Below are positions 61,992 through 64,000 of a stretch of DNA of 64,000 bases, piece by piece (position 1 is the first letter of the stretch; each line of letters opens with the position of its first letter). Position numbers and translations under genes: made by a program. The notes beneath the pieces are model-generated. The model was given only the letters and a program-made list of their open reading frames with translations, was not told where the DNA came from and did not search any database. Origin of the DNA: an uncultured Collinsella sp. (GTDB lineage: Bacteria > Actinomycetota > Coriobacteriia > Coriobacteriales > Coriobacteriaceae); NCBI GenBank assembly GCA_959020715.1, contig CAUESV010000002.1, forward strand, positions 124,001 through 188,000, given 5' to 3'.

Positions 61992-63308
61992 ATGGATTCA
62001 TCTAAGATCAACGTGTTGCGAGCTTCTCTTGGCTCGACTGCAATTTCAGAGATACAGAATGCCTATTACACCTCGGGTCTTTCTTTGGCGGAGCTTCGCG
62101 AGGATTACGATTTGCCTTCTGATTTTACCGACTCTGATTTCATTGCTTTATTCGGATTATTCGAAATCGACAAGATGTGCCCTGTCTGCTTTGGGCACCT
62201 TTATGCTCCTCATGTTAGCAGGGGTATTTATGGCGCGGGGTCAACCTCATATGATAAGGCATGCGTTGTTTGCGTTTCGTGTCATCTTAATTCCGCTCAA
62301 ATAGAGCGGGAAGCTGCCTACTTAGAAAAGGAGGGCGAGCTTAGCCAGATTTTTTCGAGTGAACCTCTGACATTTGATTGGAGCAAGTTCGATCCCGATA
62401 ATCGTCAACATATTACATTTGCCTTTTTGTTTGCCTGCTGTTTGAACGGTGGTAGTTTTATAGGCCCGATTAATCTAGATTATGGCTACGATGGCTTTTA
62501 TAAAGACATCCATTCTCTTGTGAAGGCTGGCTACCTGGTTCCTTCATGGCTTTCGAAAAAGGATGTCGATCAATATTCCCTTAGGGATAACGGATCTGTC
62601 TCCAGTAATTTAATGTGCGTTCCCTTTGAAGTGGATGTGAAGGGACCTCTGCCCACCGTGTATGCGGAGATTTATATTCGAGACGGCAGGGAAGCCATTG
62701 TATTGGGCAAAGGCGAAATTAACCATTGGCAAGCTATTGACGAATGGCTTGTTGGCTCGTACTTGGATTATGAGCTGTGGGATTGGGACGACGATTGCAG
62801 CGAAGGCAAAAGGAGCGAATTCGATGAACTTGTTCCGCAGCTGCTTGGACACTTCTCTCCTGCGCAAATTACTAGTTTAATTTGGGGCGCTCTAGCTACT
62901 GCGCTTAAGAAGGCTCAGGATGGAACCGATGGTCAAAAGACCGCCTCTTACGCAGTTGGCGTTGTTATCAACCGATGCAAGAGGGCTTTGGCGGACGAGT
63001 GGGATGTCAATCCAAATAAACCATTGATTGATGTCGACTATGGCTTATTTGAAGACTACTTCTTTTCGCATAACGTACCCATCGGTAAGTCGTGGGTCTA
63101 CAGGCCGCTCCCGAAGATTCAGGATGGTGTGGCGATTCTTGAATGGCCCACGTTCCCCAAATTTGAAGATGAAGTTGATGACTTCTTGCTCGATAGAGCA
63201 CAGGGCGTGTTCGATTCTTCTGGTAAAGAAGCTGTCGATTTGAAGTCTTATAGATCTGTGAGCAACTATGTTCATGATTTGTTCAGAGAAGATACGGCGT
63301 TGCGATGA
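61992..63308 (+). CDS. Hypothetical protein with a CxxC/CxxC zinc-binding-type cluster, first gene of a two-gene operon
   Basis: 438-aa protein, not recognised. MCPVCFGHLY (about residue 63) and ACVVCVSCHLN (about residue 90) form a likely four-Cys zinc site resembling HNH-type or rubredoxin-like knuckles, but no HNH catalytic His-Asn-His is seen. A long acidic C-terminal half follows. ATG 61992 follows AAGGA; the frame start at 61962 lies inside the palindrome. It overlaps the next gene by 4 nt, so the two proteins are probably made together. Confidence 0.65.
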   Translation: MDSSKINVLRASLGSTAISEIQNAYYTSGLSLAELREDYDLPSDFTDSDFIALFGLFEIDKMCPVCFGHLYAPHVSRGIYGAGSTSYDKACVVCVSCHLNSAQIEREAAYLEKEGELSQIFSSEPLTFDWSKFDPDNRQHITFAFLFACCLNGGSFIGPINLDYGYDGFYKDIHSLVKAGYLVPSWLSKKDVDQYSLRDNGSVSSNLMCVPFEVDVKGPLPTVYAEIYIRDGREAIVLGKGEINHWQAIDEWLVGSYLDYELWDWDDDCSEGKRSEFDELVPQLLGHFSPAQITSLIWGALATALKKAQDGTDGQKTASYAVGVVINRCKRALADEWDVNPNKPLIDVDYGLFEDYFFSHNVPIGKSWVYRPLPKIQDGVAILEWPTFPKFEDEVDDFLLDRAQGVFDSSGKEAVDLKSYRSVSNYVHDLFREDTALR

Positions 63309-63988
63309 TATTGGATTCTTATTATTGGCGCAAAGAGCTCAGTTGCATGATGGATGAACTGGTCTCCTGCTTTCGTTTTTTAGTAAAGTATGCTGACCGT
63401 TTTGATCGTCATCCTGTCCTTAATCGAATTGTCGAACGTAAGGAGTACATTGCTGAGCGAGACCTTCTTCTCTCTGCATTTATTGTTCGTACTTTGTTTG
63501 AAGCGGGGAAGTTAAGCGATGAGATGGCTGACTATGAGTTGAGCATTGTGTCGTATCCTGCAACTCCCAGGAATACAAATAAGCTGATGCCGTTGCTTAG
63601 GCGCGTTCCTGACGATGACTTGTACGACTATGGTCGGCCTTCCCAGCTGAGTATTCCTGGCAGGCGGTTTGTAAATCAGCTGATTCATGCTGCTGTTATT
63701 CCGTGTTTTGATTTTGGGGACAATACCAGGCCTGCTGCTTTCATGGTGGTCTCGGATCGATTTGCTCAGGAGTGTCTATATCGATGTGAGCTAGACGTTT
63801 GGGTGAAGTTTGTCAGGGAAGTTGTTCATGACGAGGTCAATTCTATTCATGAAACATGGGATAAGGCTAAGGGCGAGTGGAAAATCGAACGGAGTCGAAA
63901 ACAAGGCGAGCCGCTATCCTCTTCTGAGGATGTCCTGATTGAGGACAATGGCTCTTTTGATCGGGTCGATTCTTCGATAGTAGAGTGA
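63305..63988 (+). CDS. Hypothetical protein, second gene of the operon
   Basis: 227-aa predicted helical protein, not recognised. YWRKELSCMMDELVSCFRFLVKYADRFDRHPVLNRIVERKEYIAERDLLLSAFIVRTLFEAGKLS forms a long alpha region; similar N-termini occur in proteins annotated only as hypothetical. The C-terminus is polar and charged. The ATG overlaps the previous stop (ATGA). The stop is 12 nt before the right window edge, so further operon genes may follow. Confidence 0.65.
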   Translation: MILDSYYWRKELSCMMDELVSCFRFLVKYADRFDRHPVLNRIVERKEYIAERDLLLSAFIVRTLFEAGKLSDEMADYELSIVSYPATPRNTNKLMPLLRRVPDDDLYDYGRPSQLSIPGRRFVNQLIHAAVIPCFDFGDNTRPAAFMVVSDRFAQECLYRCELDVWVKFVREVVHDEVNSIHETWDKAKGEWKIERSRKQGEPLSSSEDVLIEDNGSFDRVDSSIVE

Positions 63989-64000
63989 TGTGACTCTAGG

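Overview
The window is chromosomal DNA of a high-GC, strictly anaerobic, gut-type actinobacterium. Gene content and protein style (formate hydrogenlyase, selenocysteine genes, a TGS-less ThrS, dTDP-rhamnose genes with an RfbC-RfbD fusion) point to Coriobacteriia, most likely Collinsella. That assignment is inference from gene content; I ran no database search.

Region 1 (1-21 kb) is an energy and redox block, all on the + strand. A group 4 [NiFe] hydrogenase / formate hydrogenlyase operon is cut by the left window edge: an antiporter-like subunit, HyfE, F, G, H, I, HycH and the HycI protease. It is followed by a formate channel and a molybdopterin formate-dehydrogenase-like enzyme whose metal-ligand position is Cys. 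Then come selA, selB, the selenocysteine tRNA gene selC (14091-14187, anticodon TCA), mobA and a DUF3343 putative Se/S carrier. NADP-type glutamate dehydrogenase and a two-gene molybdenum hydroxylase follow. Hydrogenase, molybdenum cofactor and selenium functions are therefore physically grouped.

Region 2 (21-38 kb) is mainly housekeeping: tRNA-Leu(UAG), tig-clpP-clpX, valS, folC, an Xaa-Pro peptidase, a three-gene glycerol-3-phosphate-dehydrogenase-type flavoprotein operon, a zinc-ribbon membrane protein and thrS. Its intergenic spaces are full of long inverted repeats. The most striking structure of the window is at 34540-35074: fourteen 15-bp elements in strictly alternating orientation on a 40-bp grid, separated by variable segments of about 25 nt. 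Three dispersed 67-nt palindromes (21-25-21) and one 81-nt palindrome (28-25-28) show the same 25-nt centre.

Region 3 (38-51 kb) is a cell-surface polysaccharide operon. A NusG/LoaP-type antiterminator gene comes first, then the initiating sugar transferase, glycosyltransferases, acyltransferases, rfbA-rfbB-rfbCD, a Wzy-like polymerase and a Wzx flippase. The GC-rich rfb genes sit between visibly AT-richer glycosyltransferase genes. Convergent to it is a secreted transglutaminase-like protein ending in two identical ricin-like domains encoded by a 396-bp tandem repeat.

Region 4 (53.5-64 kb) is an AT-richer accessory island of mostly unrecognised genes. It holds a DUF4393/Abi-alpha-like protein, two proteins with HEPN-like R-x4/5-H motifs, a duplicated and truncated gene, an IS256-type transposase remnant and a two-gene operon of unknown function. 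A shared 15-bp palindrome lies upstream of two of these genes. A defence role is plausible but unproven.
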